Notes under the pieces: generated by a model
Database searches by the model: none
Told to the model about the DNA's origin: nothing
Seen by the model: the letters and a program-made list of their open reading frames with translations, nothing else
Position numbers and translations under genes: made by a program
Assembly (NCBI GenBank): GCA_017466405.1
Contig: JAFTUF010000007.1
Location: 17,914-81,913 of the forward strand
From: Bacteroidales bacterium
GTDB taxonomy: Bacteria; Bacteroidota; Bacteroidia; Bacteroidales; F082
DNA: 64,000 bases
Direction of reading: 5' to 3'
Part shown: positions 42,232-50,658 of the stretch, piece by piece
Layout: every line of letters starts with the position of its first letter
How positions within the stretch are numbered: position 1 is the first letter of the stretch

Positions 42232-42286
42232 AGAGACGCTTCAATTACATCTTGTTAATTTTTATAGGTGTAATTGGAACGTCTCT
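42232..42286. repeat. Long imperfect palindrome AGAGACG...CGTCTCT
   Basis: AGAGACGCTTCAATTACAT pairs with GTGTAATTGGAACGTCTCT with three mismatches. Same CAATTACA/TGTAATTG core as the hairpins near 8730-8775 and 10040-10100. No T run follows, so it is not simply a terminator. Confidence 0.7.
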
Positions 42287-42534
42287 ACCAAACTCCAAAA
42301 CCTCAGTAACTTAGCATCTCAGCAACTCAGCATCTTCTCAGAGACTCAGAGACTCGGTGACTTGGCGACTTGGTGACTTAAATCGGGGTGGGGCGAGCGA
42401 AGTCTTTGTCACTTCGCCCGCAGCAATGAATCGTGATTGTAAATTCAAACCACCAATATTCTGTATTCTACAAAAACAAATCTCAGCAACTCAGCAACTT
42501 AGTATCTCAGCAACTTAGTAACTCAGTAACTTCC

Positions 42535-42972
42535 CTATTCAAAGAACGTCTCTGCTTCGTGCAAGGCATTTTGGTAACTGTCGGAACTGTGCAGGACGTT
42601 GCGCATTACGTCGATGCCGTATCGTCTTCTGTATTTGTCTTTCAACAGCTTAAGCGCATCCGTCGATGACTCCCTGTCGGAGAAAGGCGATTTTAATATC
42701 ATCCCTATGCACGGTCCACTCGTCATATAGTCGATGAGCTCCCCGAAAAACGCCTTCTCTTTATGGACGCTGTAAATCGTTTCCGCCTCTTCTCGCGTCA
42801 AGGTCTTCTCTAAAGACTCCACGATGATGAAGTCGCGGCGCCGTAAGTCCTTTCTGACATCTTCACAATATTCCAAAAAACCTGGTTTGAGAATGATGAA
42901 ACCGTCATAATCTGGCAGCATCGTCTCATTATATCCGAATCCCTCGTTTTGTTTCATAAATATAGGTTCCAT
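42535..42972 (-). CDS. Divergent nucleoside-diphosphate-kinase-like protein
   Basis: 145 residues from the ATG at 42972 (upstream codons to 43056 are unlikely). The fold of NDK is suggested by GFIILKPGFLEY, then TREEAETIYSVHKEKAFFGEL, YMTSGPCIGMILK and the C-terminal NVLHSSDSYQNALHEAETFF, where NxxHxSDS is the NDK active-site motif with the phosphoryl-accepting histidine. The normally conserved ATNPxxAxxGTIR segment is missing, replaced by RRRYGIDVM. Either a diverged NDK with altered specificity or an inactive homologue. The stop codon abuts a repeat array. Confidence 0.7.
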   Translation of the reverse strand: MEPIFMKQNEGFGYNETMLPDYDGFIILKPGFLEYCEDVRKDLRRRDFIIVESLEKTLTREEAETIYSVHKEKAFFGELIDYMTSGPCIGMILKSPFSDRESSTDALKLLKDKYRRRYGIDVMRNVLHSSDSYQNALHEAETFFE

Positions 42973-43044
42973 AAATGTTGTTTTATTCGTCAAACAATAA
43001 AAAACAATAATTGTTTTCTTTCTGAAATATATTTGTTGAAACTT

Positions 43045-43063
43045 GGACACATTCAATGTGTCC
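43045..43063. repeat. Palindrome GGACACATT-C-AATGTGTCC
   Basis: Perfect 9-bp arms followed by CTACGTG, in the divergent region between the NDK-like and amylase genes. Confidence 0.7.
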
Positions 43064-43102
43064 CTACGTGAAAAACATCTTTGAAAAAATAAAACTAATT
43101 AT

Positions 43103-43110
43103 TATCTTTG
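43103..43110 (+). promoter_or_regulatory. Promoter -7 box of the amylase-glgB operon
   Basis: TATCTTTG, 28 nt before the ATG at 43138. It overlaps an upstream in-frame extension, which supports the later start. Confidence 0.75.
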
Positions 43111-43137
43111 CAACTCATTGTCATTAAGACTTGTAAT

Positions 43138-44850
43138 ATGAACATATATCAACTTTTTGTAAGGACGTTTGGAAACAAAAATACTGATGTTGTTTTCGAT
43201 GGTGACAAATCTCAAAATGGATGTGGTACCTTCTCCGACATCAACGATAAGGCTTTGGATGCCCTTAAGAAAATGGGAATCACACATATCTGGCTGACAG
43301 GCGTCATTCGTCATTCTTCGATGTCTTCATATCCGGAATTAGGAATAAAATCTACGAACCCGCTTATTACTAAAGGTAAGGCGGGTTCGCCGTATTCTAT
43401 AATGGATTATTACGACATCGACCCCGACTTGGCGACGAACCCGAGTAACAGAATGGAGGAGTTTGAAGAGCTTCTATATCGTATTCATGAGAAAGGGTTG
43501 AATGTGATAATAGACTTCGTACCTAATCATCTTGCCAGAGAATATAAGTCGTTGAATAAGCCTTATGATGTTGAAGAGTTTGCTGAGTATGATAATACGT
43601 CAGTGGCTTTTGCGCGAGACAATAATTTCTACTATTGTCCAGGTCAAGATTTCGTCGTTCCTAAGTCGGAGCAAAATCCAGACTCTTCATTAATATATAA
43701 GGAGTCTCCGGCGAAGGCTTCTGGCAACAATGTGTTTTCGCCTACGCCATCTGTCAACGACTGGTATGATGCCGTGAAACTGAACTATGGCATCGACTAT
43801 CAGAATGGAACTAGAGATTTTTACCCAATTCCAAATACGTGGTATAAGATGCTGAGCATTATGAGATATTGGTGCGAGAGAGGCGTCGATGGCTTTAGAG
43901 TCGATATGGCTGAGATGGTGCCATTGGAATTCTGGCGTTGGTCGATAAATATGCTCCGCGAGTCATTCGATGTTATTATGATAGCGGAGATTTATCAGCC
44001 TCATCTTTATAAGGATTATGTCAACGCAGGCTTTGATTTTCTTTACGATAAGGTTGGACTTTATAACACTTTGGAAAACATATATCGTCATGGACAACGC
44101 GCAGAGACTATCACCGAGGTCTGGAATTGTCTCGCTGGTCTCGGCGATGCGATGCTACGTTTTATGGAGAATCACGATGAGCCTCGATTGGCATCGAAAC
44201 ATTTTATTGGCGACGCTTTTAAAGCATTGCCAGCTGTGGTGATGTCGGCGCTGATGAACCGCGGACCTTTCATGATTTATAATGGACAGGAGAGTGGGGA
44301 AGACGCAGAAGGAGCTACAGGTTTCAGCGGTGATGACGGTCGTACCTCGATATTCGATTACGCCGTGATGCCGCGACATCAGAAATGGATGGCAAAAGGT
44401 AAATTCGATGGCAGCGACTTCAACGAGGAACAGAAGAAACTTCACGACTTCTATTCAAAACTGCTTAACTTCCGACTTGAAAATAAAGCTATTAATAAAG
44501 GTGCGTTCTACGACCTTATGTGGGTCAACCCTTGGTATTCGCATTTCGACCCTCAATATGTATATGCCTTCCTTCGTTATCATGATGAAGATAGATTGTT
44601 GGTGGTGATAAATTTCAATATGAATGAGAGTCGCTACTGTCAGGTGAAGATCTCGGAAGATGCTTTGGATTATATGAGAATGAAGTCAACGGACGACAGT
44701 CAACAGACAACAGATGATGTGCAACCGACAATGAGAGTAGCGGAGGAAGTGTTTACGGGTGAGAAGGTTGAATATAATTTAGATGAAGTGAGCAGCAAAG
44801 GTATTGAGATGACCATCGAAGCTGCGGGATTTAAAATTTTTAAGTTATGA
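43138..44850 (+). CDS. GH13 alpha-amylase family glycosidase
   Basis: 570 residues. The (beta/alpha)8 catalytic domain has the four GH13 regions: IIDFVPNH, GVDGFRVDMAEM (nucleophile Asp), MIAEIYQP (acid/base Glu) and FMENHDEPRLA (third Asp). A C-terminal beta domain follows (EDRLLVVINFNMNESRY). No signal peptide, so cytoplasmic, acting on storage glucan together with the branching enzyme it overlaps by four bases (ATGA). Near residue 520 a short insert STDDSQQTTDDVQPT is encoded by CAACGGACGACAGTCAACAG-like sequence of the intergenic TTGTCCG repeat family. Confidence 0.9.
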   Translation: MNIYQLFVRTFGNKNTDVVFDGDKSQNGCGTFSDINDKALDALKKMGITHIWLTGVIRHSSMSSYPELGIKSTNPLITKGKAGSPYSIMDYYDIDPDLATNPSNRMEEFEELLYRIHEKGLNVIIDFVPNHLAREYKSLNKPYDVEEFAEYDNTSVAFARDNNFYYCPGQDFVVPKSEQNPDSSLIYKESPAKASGNNVFSPTPSVNDWYDAVKLNYGIDYQNGTRDFYPIPNTWYKMLSIMRYWCERGVDGFRVDMAEMVPLEFWRWSINMLRESFDVIMIAEIYQPHLYKDYVNAGFDFLYDKVGLYNTLENIYRHGQRAETITEVWNCLAGLGDAMLRFMENHDEPRLASKHFIGDAFKALPAVVMSALMNRGPFMIYNGQESGEDAEGATGFSGDDGRTSIFDYAVMPRHQKWMAKGKFDGSDFNEEQKKLHDFYSKLLNFRLENKAINKGAFYDLMWVNPWYSHFDPQYVYAFLRYHDEDRLLVVINFNMNESRYCQVKISEDALDYMRMKSTDDSQQTTDDVQPTMRVAEEVFTGEKVEYNLDEVSSKGIEMTIEAAGFKIFKL

Positions 44851-46862
44851 TGAAGATTGTAGAGAAAGATTCGTGGTTGGAGCCTGTAGCCGATAAGGTG
44901 GAGGCTCGTTATAAGAGGTATGAATCTAAGTTGAAATATATTGAGAGTCAGTATGGAAGTCTGAAGTCGTTTGCCTCGGCGCATGAGTTCTTCGGTTTCA
45001 GATACGACAGGGTACGCCGAGGCTGGTGGTACCGCGAGTGGGCTCCATCCGCTCATTACCTCTCGCTCTTCGGCGATTTTAATAATTGGGACAGATATGC
45101 TAATCCTCTTGAAAGAGAAAGCGATGGCGTCTGGACTATATTCCTTCCCGATGCTCAATATAAAGACCGACTCACTCATGGCAGCTTGCTGAAAGTGTTG
45201 GTACAGTCGAGTATCGGCGAACAAGAACGCATCCCTGTCTATATCAACAGAGTGATTCAGAATGAAGATAATAAAGACTTCGCTGGACAATTTTGGGAAA
45301 TGGGTGCGGGAACGAGAGTCCAAAGTCCAAAGTTCAAGTCAGCGTCCAAGTCAGCGTCCAAGTCAGCGTCACTCTTCATTTATGAGTCTCACATCGGAAT
45401 GGGACAGGATAAAGAAGGCGTTGGAACTTATAAAGAATTTCAGGATAATGTCTTGCCAAGGATAAAAGATTTGGGTTACAATGCGATACAACTTATGGCT
45501 ATTGCTGAGCATCCTTATTACGGTTCTTTCGGTTATCATGTCTCTAACTTCTTTGCGGCGAGTTCTCGTTTTGGAACGCCAGAAGATTTGAAGAATCTCA
45601 TCAACGCAGCTCATGAGATGGGTATATTGGTTATCATGGATTTGGTTCATTCTCATACTGTGAAAAACACTCGCGAAGGACTGAATCTCTTCGATGGAAC
45701 AGAGACGCAGTATCTCGTTGGAGGTCACGAGGGACATCATCAGCAGTGGGATTCTAAATTATTTAACTACGGTAAGATAGAGACGTTGAGGTTGTTACTT
45801 TCTAACGTGAGATTCTGGCTCGAAGAATATGGCTTCGACGGTTTTCGTTTCGATGGAGTGACATCAATGTTATATCGTAATCACGGCATCGGAACAGAGT
45901 TCTGTAGTCAGACTGATTATTTCGGCGATAACGTGAACGACGATGCTGTGACATATCTCCAGCTTGCCAACACATTGATTCATCAACTGAATAAGGACTA
46001 TATTAGCATTGCGGAAGACGTCAGTGGAATGCCAGGAATATGCGCTCCTATAGAAGACGGCGGCATTGGTTTCGACTATCGTCTCGGTATGGGATTGCCC
46101 GACTTCTGGATTAAGATATTGAAAGATCAGAAGGAGGAAGAATGGAATATGCACGAGTTTTTCCATACCATGACGAATAGGTTGTTCGATGTCAAGACGA
46201 TAGCTTATTGCGAGTCGCACGACCAGGCATTGGTGGGCGATAAGACCATAGCGTTCAGGTTGATGGATAAGGAGATGTACGACTCCATGTCGAAGTTAAC
46301 TCCTAACGTCATCGTCGATAGAGGCATCGCTCTTCATAAGATGATACGTTTATTTACCATCAGTCTCGGCGGTGACGCATGGCTCAACTTTATGGGGAAT
46401 GAGTTCGGTCATCCTGAATGGATTGACTTTCCTCGCAAAGAAAATGGTTGGAGTTACAAACACGCACGTCGTCAGTGGTCGTTGGCTGATAATAAAGATT
46501 TGAAATATCATTTCATGAGCGATTTCGATAAGGAAATGTTAAAGTTTATTAAGGAAAACGACATCATGCAGTCGGATCCTCCATATCTACTTAATGCCGA
46601 CGAAGATAATAAAACCATAGTCTTTGAGCGAAACAATCTGATATTTGTATTCAATTGGGGATACAAATCGATACCAGATTACGAGATAAATGTTAAATCG
46701 ACGGGCGATCATGAAATCATCTTCACCACAGATGAAAAGAAATTCGGTGGATTTGACAATATCGACATGACTACAATCTTCCCGACAGAACAAAGGGAAA
46801 ATCAAATTGTTATGAAGATATATAATGTAGGCAGGACGGCTGTCGTTTATAGGAAGAAATAA
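44847..46862 (+). CDS. glgB: 1,4-alpha-glucan branching enzyme (eukaryote-like GH13_8 type)
   Basis: 671 residues. N-terminal CBM48 (about 45-150: WYREWAPSAHYLSLFGDFNNW), then a GH13 barrel with IMDLVHSHTVKN, GFRFDGVTSMLYRNHG (nucleophile), ISIAEDVSGMPG (acid/base) and YCESHDQALVGDK, and a C-terminal beta domain. The motif wording is closer to eukaryotic and Bacteroidota GH13_8 enzymes than to E. coli GlgB. Creates alpha-1,6 branches in glycogen. Between CBM48 and the barrel is a low-complexity insert SPKFKSASKSASKSAS encoded by three 12-bp AAGTCAGCGTCC repeats (45318-45371). Overlaps the amylase by four bases. Confidence 0.95.
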   Translation: MMKIVEKDSWLEPVADKVEARYKRYESKLKYIESQYGSLKSFASAHEFFGFRYDRVRRGWWYREWAPSAHYLSLFGDFNNWDRYANPLERESDGVWTIFLPDAQYKDRLTHGSLLKVLVQSSIGEQERIPVYINRVIQNEDNKDFAGQFWEMGAGTRVQSPKFKSASKSASKSASLFIYESHIGMGQDKEGVGTYKEFQDNVLPRIKDLGYNAIQLMAIAEHPYYGSFGYHVSNFFAASSRFGTPEDLKNLINAAHEMGILVIMDLVHSHTVKNTREGLNLFDGTETQYLVGGHEGHHQQWDSKLFNYGKIETLRLLLSNVRFWLEEYGFDGFRFDGVTSMLYRNHGIGTEFCSQTDYFGDNVNDDAVTYLQLANTLIHQLNKDYISIAEDVSGMPGICAPIEDGGIGFDYRLGMGLPDFWIKILKDQKEEEWNMHEFFHTMTNRLFDVKTIAYCESHDQALVGDKTIAFRLMDKEMYDSMSKLTPNVIVDRGIALHKMIRLFTISLGGDAWLNFMGNEFGHPEWIDFPRKENGWSYKHARRQWSLADNKDLKYHFMSDFDKEMLKFIKENDIMQSDPPYLLNADEDNKTIVFERNNLIFVFNWGYKSIPDYEINVKSTGDHEIIFTTDEKKFGGFDNIDMTTIFPTEQRENQIVMKIYNVGRTAVVYRKK

Positions 46863-46878
46863 AGATGAAGAAAACAGC

Positions 46879-46941
46879 GTCGTTCTTGTAAAAGTTTTTT
46901 TCGGTGATGATGAAAAAAAGTGTTTCAAGAACGATTTTTTT
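46879..46941 (+). terminator. Nested hairpin terminator after glgB
   Basis: TCGTTCTTG pairs with CAAGAACGA, enclosing an inner AAGTTTTTTTC/GAAAAAAAG stem, and is followed by a run of T. Confidence 0.7.
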
Positions 46942-46945
46942 TACT

Positions 46946-46953
46946 TATCTTTG
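46946..46953 (+). promoter_or_regulatory. Promoter -7 box of the coiled-coil/zapA operon
   Basis: TATCTTTG, 29 nt before the ATG at 46982. Confidence 0.75.
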
Positions 46954-46981
46954 TAGCAAATTCTGATGAATACTATTTGAA

Positions 46982-47275
46982 ATGGCGGATTTAAGTGTAA
47001 CACTTTCGGAGATAGAACTAAAGATAAGAAAGCTCATTGCGCTAAAGAATCAGCTCGAGGAAGAGAATAGTAGGCTTATTCGGAGAAATGAGGAACTTGA
47101 GTTGGAACTCGAGATGCTTAATACGAAGAATTCAGAATTGAAGGATAAAATAAATAAATTAGTTATTGTTAACGTACTCGACAACGATAAAGAGGTAGGA
47201 GAAAGTAGGCAGTTAATAAAAGCACTTGTTAAAGAAATCGATAGGTGTGTTGCAATGTTGAATGCAGAACAGTAA
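46982..47275 (+). CDS. Small coiled-coil protein upstream of zapA
   Basis: 97 residues, nearly all predicted coiled coil (LIALKNQLEEENSRLIRRNEE LELELEMLN region). Small proteins of this type regularly precede zapA in Bacteroidota, and a role with ZapA in Z-ring organisation (compare ZapB) is plausible but not shown. It ends 18 bp before zapA. Confidence 0.75.
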   Translation: MADLSVTLSEIELKIRKLIALKNQLEEENSRLIRRNEELELELEMLNTKNSELKDKINKLVIVNVLDNDKEVGESRQLIKALVKEIDRCVAMLNAEQ

Positions 47276-47293
47276 TATATAAATTCAGACGAG

Positions 47294-47596
47294 ATGAACG
47301 AGGTAGATGAAATAAAGATAAATGTCGTCATTGCAGAGCGTAGTTATCGTCTGACTATTAAAAAAGCTGATGAAGAAAAAGTGATGAAGGCAGCTGAGGT
47401 TCTTAATGAAAGAGTGAAGTCCTATAAGAAGGTTTATGACTATAGAGATTATCAGGATTTGTTGTCTATGGTGTGCCTTCAGTTAGCGACACTGAATGTT
47501 AAATATGAATCGGATGCCGCATATAAAGATCAATATTTGGAACAGAAACTCGATGACATAAGTGTTTTGTTAAGTGAAAACATAGATTCTAAGTGA
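47294..47596 (+). CDS. zapA: Cell division protein ZapA
   Basis: 100 residues. IKINVVIAERSYRLTIKKADEE is the ZapA beta domain, followed by VLNERVKSYKKVYDYRDYQDLL and a C-terminal coiled coil. ZapA cross-links FtsZ filaments at the septum. It follows the coiled-coil gene in one transcript, and the 6S RNA candidate lies directly downstream, as in many bacteria where ssrS follows zapA. Confidence 0.9.
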   Translation: MNEVDEIKINVVIAERSYRLTIKKADEEKVMKAAEVLNERVKSYKKVYDYRDYQDLLSMVCLQLATLNVKYESDAAYKDQYLEQKLDDISVLLSENIDSK

Positions 47597-47616
47597 AACG
47601 TTCTTTGATAAGATTT

Positions 47617-47793
47617 ATCTGTCTGTTCGTCGCATGATGTAAACCTAACAATTAATTTACCATAATTCCGGTTCGCTCATGGGTACAAAAACAGGCCTCA
47701 ACCTGCAAAGGTGCTTTAACGCCAGTGGACGTTTGCGTATCGTGGCAGCCATAAACGTGACTTTTCGGGTTTACTATCCCGGGACAGACAGAT
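47617..47793 (+). ncRNA. ssrS: 6S RNA
   Basis: A 177-nt non-coding stretch closed by a perfect 10-bp stem ATCTGTCTGT (47617-47626) / ACAGACAGAT (47784-47793) and followed by T8. The length, closing stem, terminator and position right after zapA and before rny fit 6S RNA, which binds and sequesters RNA polymerase in stationary phase. The inner part has several short complementary segments (for example around GGTTCGCTCATGGG and CGTGGCAGCC) consistent with a long hairpin with an open central bulge. Identification is by context and structure, not by covariance search. Confidence 0.75.
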
Positions 47794-47834
47794 TTTTTTT
47801 CTCTTTCCGTTCTCGAGCTTAATCGAATTAAAAA

Positions 47835-49406
47835 ATGATTTTACTAAGTTTAAGCCACGCAGCAGTGTGCATCATCGTGTGTGTAGCAGGCCTCGTAGTA
47901 GGTCTCGGTGTTGGTGTCCTATTATCATCAACAGTTATGCGTAACGCATTGACAAAAAAAGGAAATGAACTCTTAGAAGAAGCTAAGGAAAAAGCAGAAG
48001 TAATTAAAAAAGACAAAATCCTTCAGGCTAAAGAGAAATTCTTACAGATGAAAGCCGACTATGAGAAGGAAACTAACGAACGTAAACGCGAAATCCAAAA
48101 ACTGGAATCAAAGATTCAACAACAACAACAACAAGCTAACCAACGCGAAGAAGAACTCCGCAAAAAAGCTAATGAGGTGAGAAGCCAACAACAAAGCGTC
48201 TCAGCTCAACAAGAAAATCTCCACAAACGTCAAGCTGAATTGGATAAGATCCAAGACGAACAGAAGAAACTTCTCGAAACAATATCAGGTCTCTCAGCTC
48301 TTGAAGCTAAAGATCAGCTTAAGGAAATGATGAGAGACGAAGCTACAGCAGAAGCTATGGTACTCTCAAGAGAGATAGTCGAAGAAGCTAAGATGTCGGC
48401 TAACCAAGAAGCTAAGAAAATCGTCCTTGAGACAATCCAACGTACAGCAGCAGAACACGCTATCGAAAACACAGTATCAGTATTTAATATTGAAAACGAC
48501 GAGATAAAAGGTCGTATCATCGGTCGTGAAGGTAGAAACATCCGCGCATTGGAAGCTCTTACCGGCGTTGAAATCATCATCGACGACAGCCCTGACGCAA
48601 TCTTGCTCTCAGGCTTCGACCCAATCCGCCGCGAAGTTGCTCGCCTCTCTCTCCAAAAACTCGTCACCGACGGCCGTATCCACCCAGCTCGTATCGAAGA
48701 AGTGGTGAAGAAAGTCGAGAAACAAGTGGAACAAGAAATCATAGAGACAGGTAAACGCACTGTCATCGACCTCGGTATTCATAACCTCAGCCCTGAGCTT
48801 ATCAGAATGATTGGTCGTATGAAATATCGTTCATCATACGGTCAGAACTTATTACAACACTCTATAGAAGTTGCTAAACTCAGCTCTTCGATGGCAGCAG
48901 AACTCGGCTTGAATCCTAAGACTGCAAAACGTGCTGGTCTCCTCCACGACATCGGTAAGGTTGCTGAAAACGACGAAGAATTGCCACACGCAATACTCGG
49001 TATGAAGACTGCTGAGAAATATAAAGAAAAAGCAGACGTATGTAACGCTATTGGTGCTCACCACGACGAGATAGAGATGGAAACTCTTATCGCTCCTATC
49101 GTTCAAGTGTGTGACGCTATCTCCGGCGCACGTCCAGGCGCACGCCGCGAAGTCGTCGAGGCTTACATCCAACGTCTCAACAAACTTGAAGAGATGGCTA
49201 TGGCATTCCCTGGCGTTGTGAAGACATACGCTATCCAGGCTGGTCGCGAACTCCGCGTCATTGTGGCAGCAGATAAAGTGAGCGACACCGACGCCGACCG
49301 CATCTCATTCGACCTCTCTAAACAAATCCAGACAGAGATGACTTATCCAGGTCAAATCAAAATCACTGTCATCAGAGAGACAAGAGCAGTCAGCTTTGCA
49401 AAGTAA
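47835..49406 (+). CDS. rny: Ribonuclease Y
   Basis: 523 residues. N-terminal membrane helix ([20 protein letters not shown], about 10-30), a long coiled coil rich in Q/E/K (about 40-180), KH domain ([31 protein letters not shown]), and HD phosphohydrolase domain ([45 protein letters not shown]). RNase Y is the endoribonuclease that starts mRNA decay at the membrane. Length and domain order are normal. Confidence 0.96.
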   Translation: MILLSLSHAAVCIIVCVAGLVVGLGVGVLLSSTVMRNALTKKGNELLEEAKEKAEVIKKDKILQAKEKFLQMKADYEKETNERKREIQKLESKIQQQQQQANQREEELRKKANEVRSQQQSVSAQQENLHKRQAELDKIQDEQKKLLETISGLSALEAKDQLKEMMRDEATAEAMVLSREIVEEAKMSANQEAKKIVLETIQRTAAEHAIENTVSVFNIENDEIKGRIIGREGRNIRALEALTGVEIIIDDSPDAILLSGFDPIRREVARLSLQKLVTDGRIHPARIEEVVKKVEKQVEQEIIETGKRTVIDLGIHNLSPELIRMIGRMKYRSSYGQNLLQHSIEVAKLSSSMAAELGLNPKTAKRAGLLHDIGKVAENDEELPHAILGMKTAEKYKEKADVCNAIGAHHDEIEMETLIAPIVQVCDAISGARPGARREVVEAYIQRLNKLEEMAMAFPGVVKTYAIQAGRELRVIVAADKVSDTDADRISFDLSKQIQTEMTYPGQIKITVIRETRAVSFAK

Positions 49407-49429
49407 CAGTTTTTTTTATTCATAGCAAT

Positions 49430-49463
49430 GGGCGAAATCGATTTGTCGGTTTCGCCTTTTTTA
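49430..49463 (+). terminator. Terminator of rny
   Basis: GGCGAAA...TTTCGCC followed by T6. Confidence 0.85.
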
Positions 49464-49472
49464 TATTATTAA

Positions 49473-49492
49473 AGTCACACGTCCGTGTGACT
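49473..49492. repeat. Palindrome AGTCACACG-TC-CGTGTGACT
   Basis: Perfect arms, followed by CTAC; second copy of the element at 14407-14426. Confidence 0.75.
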
Positions 49493-49633
49493 CTACGAGA
49501 GATTTTGTATTTCTGAAATTTCCAGCTTTTGTTTGAGTGGGTTTCTTATATCGAACACACATTTACATTGTTTTACAATAATGGTTTAATCAACCGTTTG
49601 GGTAATTATACCTAATTTGTCAATTGTAAATTA

Positions 49634-49666
49634 AAAAAAGCCGCCACTATGAAGTGACGACTTTTT
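49634..49666 (-). terminator. Terminator of the T9SS gene at 49700 (minus)
   Basis: AAAAAGCCGCCACT-ATGA-AGTGACGACTTTTT, symmetric A and T runs; a short CTTAGTATCTTAG repeat (49669-49698) lies between it and the stop codon. Confidence 0.65.
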
Positions 49667-49699
49667 CTTAGTATCTTAGAAACTTAGTATCTCAGTATC

Positions 49700-50446
49700 T
49701 TACTTAGAAATAACGAGCTTGCTTGTTTTTACTGCTTGGTTGTTAACGATTAAGCTGTAGAAATAAACGCCGTCTGTTAAGTCGCTTACGTTGATATCTA
49801 ATCTTGAACCGCCAAGGTTGACATCTTGTCTGATGACTTCTTGACCCATCATGTTGTATATAGCTACTGATGCTGTTTGTGCATTGAATGGCATGTCGTA
49901 GTCGAAGCTTACAACATTGTTAGCTGGGTTAGGATATGCGTTGCTGAATACATCGACATCGTTGTAGTCTGTAATGCCAATAGTTGGATCATATTTGAAA
50001 TAAACTTCGAATACCATGTGTTCACCTGTTCTATCATAGAAATGATATTCAATTGTGATTTCTGTTCCAACGATTGGATTCCAGTTTTCATCTATTGGAG
50101 CGAAGTGTGCGTTGAATACGTTTGGCATTCCTGGATCTAAAGTGAGGTCACCTTGTGAGATAGCTGGTGAGAAGCATGAACCCCAGCAGAAGTAGTTTGA
50201 ACCAGCTTCTGGAGATGTGACGATTCTTTCGCATGTGATAGTGACAGCTTCATCACCAATGTTTGTGACTTGCATGTCGAATGTTAATTCGTACATCATA
50301 TTGATGTCACCAACGACTTCAAATCTACCTGGTTGGATTTCGCCTTCAACTTGACCATCGTGGTTGAGACGTTCAAATTTTAATGATTGTGCAGATGCAA
50401 AACCTGCCATTGCAACAAGTACTAAAGAAAGTAAAAATTTTCTCAT
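49700..50446 (-). CDS. Secreted protein with T9SS sorting domain
   Basis: 248 residues. Signal peptide 1-19 (AGFASAQ). The middle (about 20-165) is beta-rich with paired cysteines and FCWGSCFSPAI, a pattern found in small Bacteroidota surface proteins with immunoglobulin-like folds. The C-terminus is a type A T9SS sorting domain (VFSNAYPNPANNVVSFDYD, IYNMMGQEV, DLTDGVYFYSLIVNNQAVKTSKLVI). Function unknown. Confidence 0.82.
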   Translation of the reverse strand: MRKFLLSLVLVAMAGFASAQSLKFERLNHDGQVEGEIQPGRFEVVGDINMMYELTFDMQVTNIGDEAVTITCERIVTSPEAGSNYFCWGSCFSPAISQGDLTLDPGMPNVFNAHFAPIDENWNPIVGTEITIEYHFYDRTGEHMVFEVYFKYDPTIGITDYNDVDVFSNAYPNPANNVVSFDYDMPFNAQTASVAIYNMMGQEVIRQDVNLGGSRLDINVSDLTDGVYFYSLIVNNQAVKTSKLVISK

Positions 50447-50599
50447 CTTTTCTTGAATTTTTAAGTTATTAATATTTTAATTTTTCCTATTTATTCCTTT
50501 TTTAATTTGTGTTGGAAAAAACACAATAATCATGCTATTTTTTGAACTTTTAAACTTAAAATTTTAAGCTTAAAGCAATATAACAATTTCTTCACTCCA

Positions 50600-50646
50600 G
50601 TAGAGACTCCACAATGTTAGAGACTCCACAATGTGACGTCTCTACA
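50600..50646. repeat. GTAGAGAC...GTCTCTAC palindrome with internal direct repeat
   Basis: TAGAGACTCCACAATGT occurs twice in direct orientation, then GACGTCTCTAC closes the palindrome. Same family as 42232-42286. Confidence 0.65.
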
Positions 50647-50658
50647 TGAGTGATGCTT

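Larger units (their letters stand above)
42112..42534. repeat. Repeat-filled intergenic region
   Basis: No gene. Contains an AGACGTCG/CGGCGTCT terminator (42135-42169), CTCAGCAACTTAGCAAC units (42174-42210), a long palindrome (42232-42286), more CTCAGTAACTTAGCATC units (42297-42350), GACTTGGCGACTTGGTGACTT units (42352-42379), a GGGCGAGCGAAGT/ACTTCGCCC hairpin (42391-42419) and another CAACTCAGCAACTTAG array (42481-42531) that runs up to the stop codon of the NDK-like gene. Confidence 0.8.

Noticed and set aside
42433-42669. Small plus-strand reading frame at the repeats beside the NDK-like gene
   Set aside because: It reads through simple repeat DNA and then antisense to the NDK-like gene; no promoter and no similarity to a protein.
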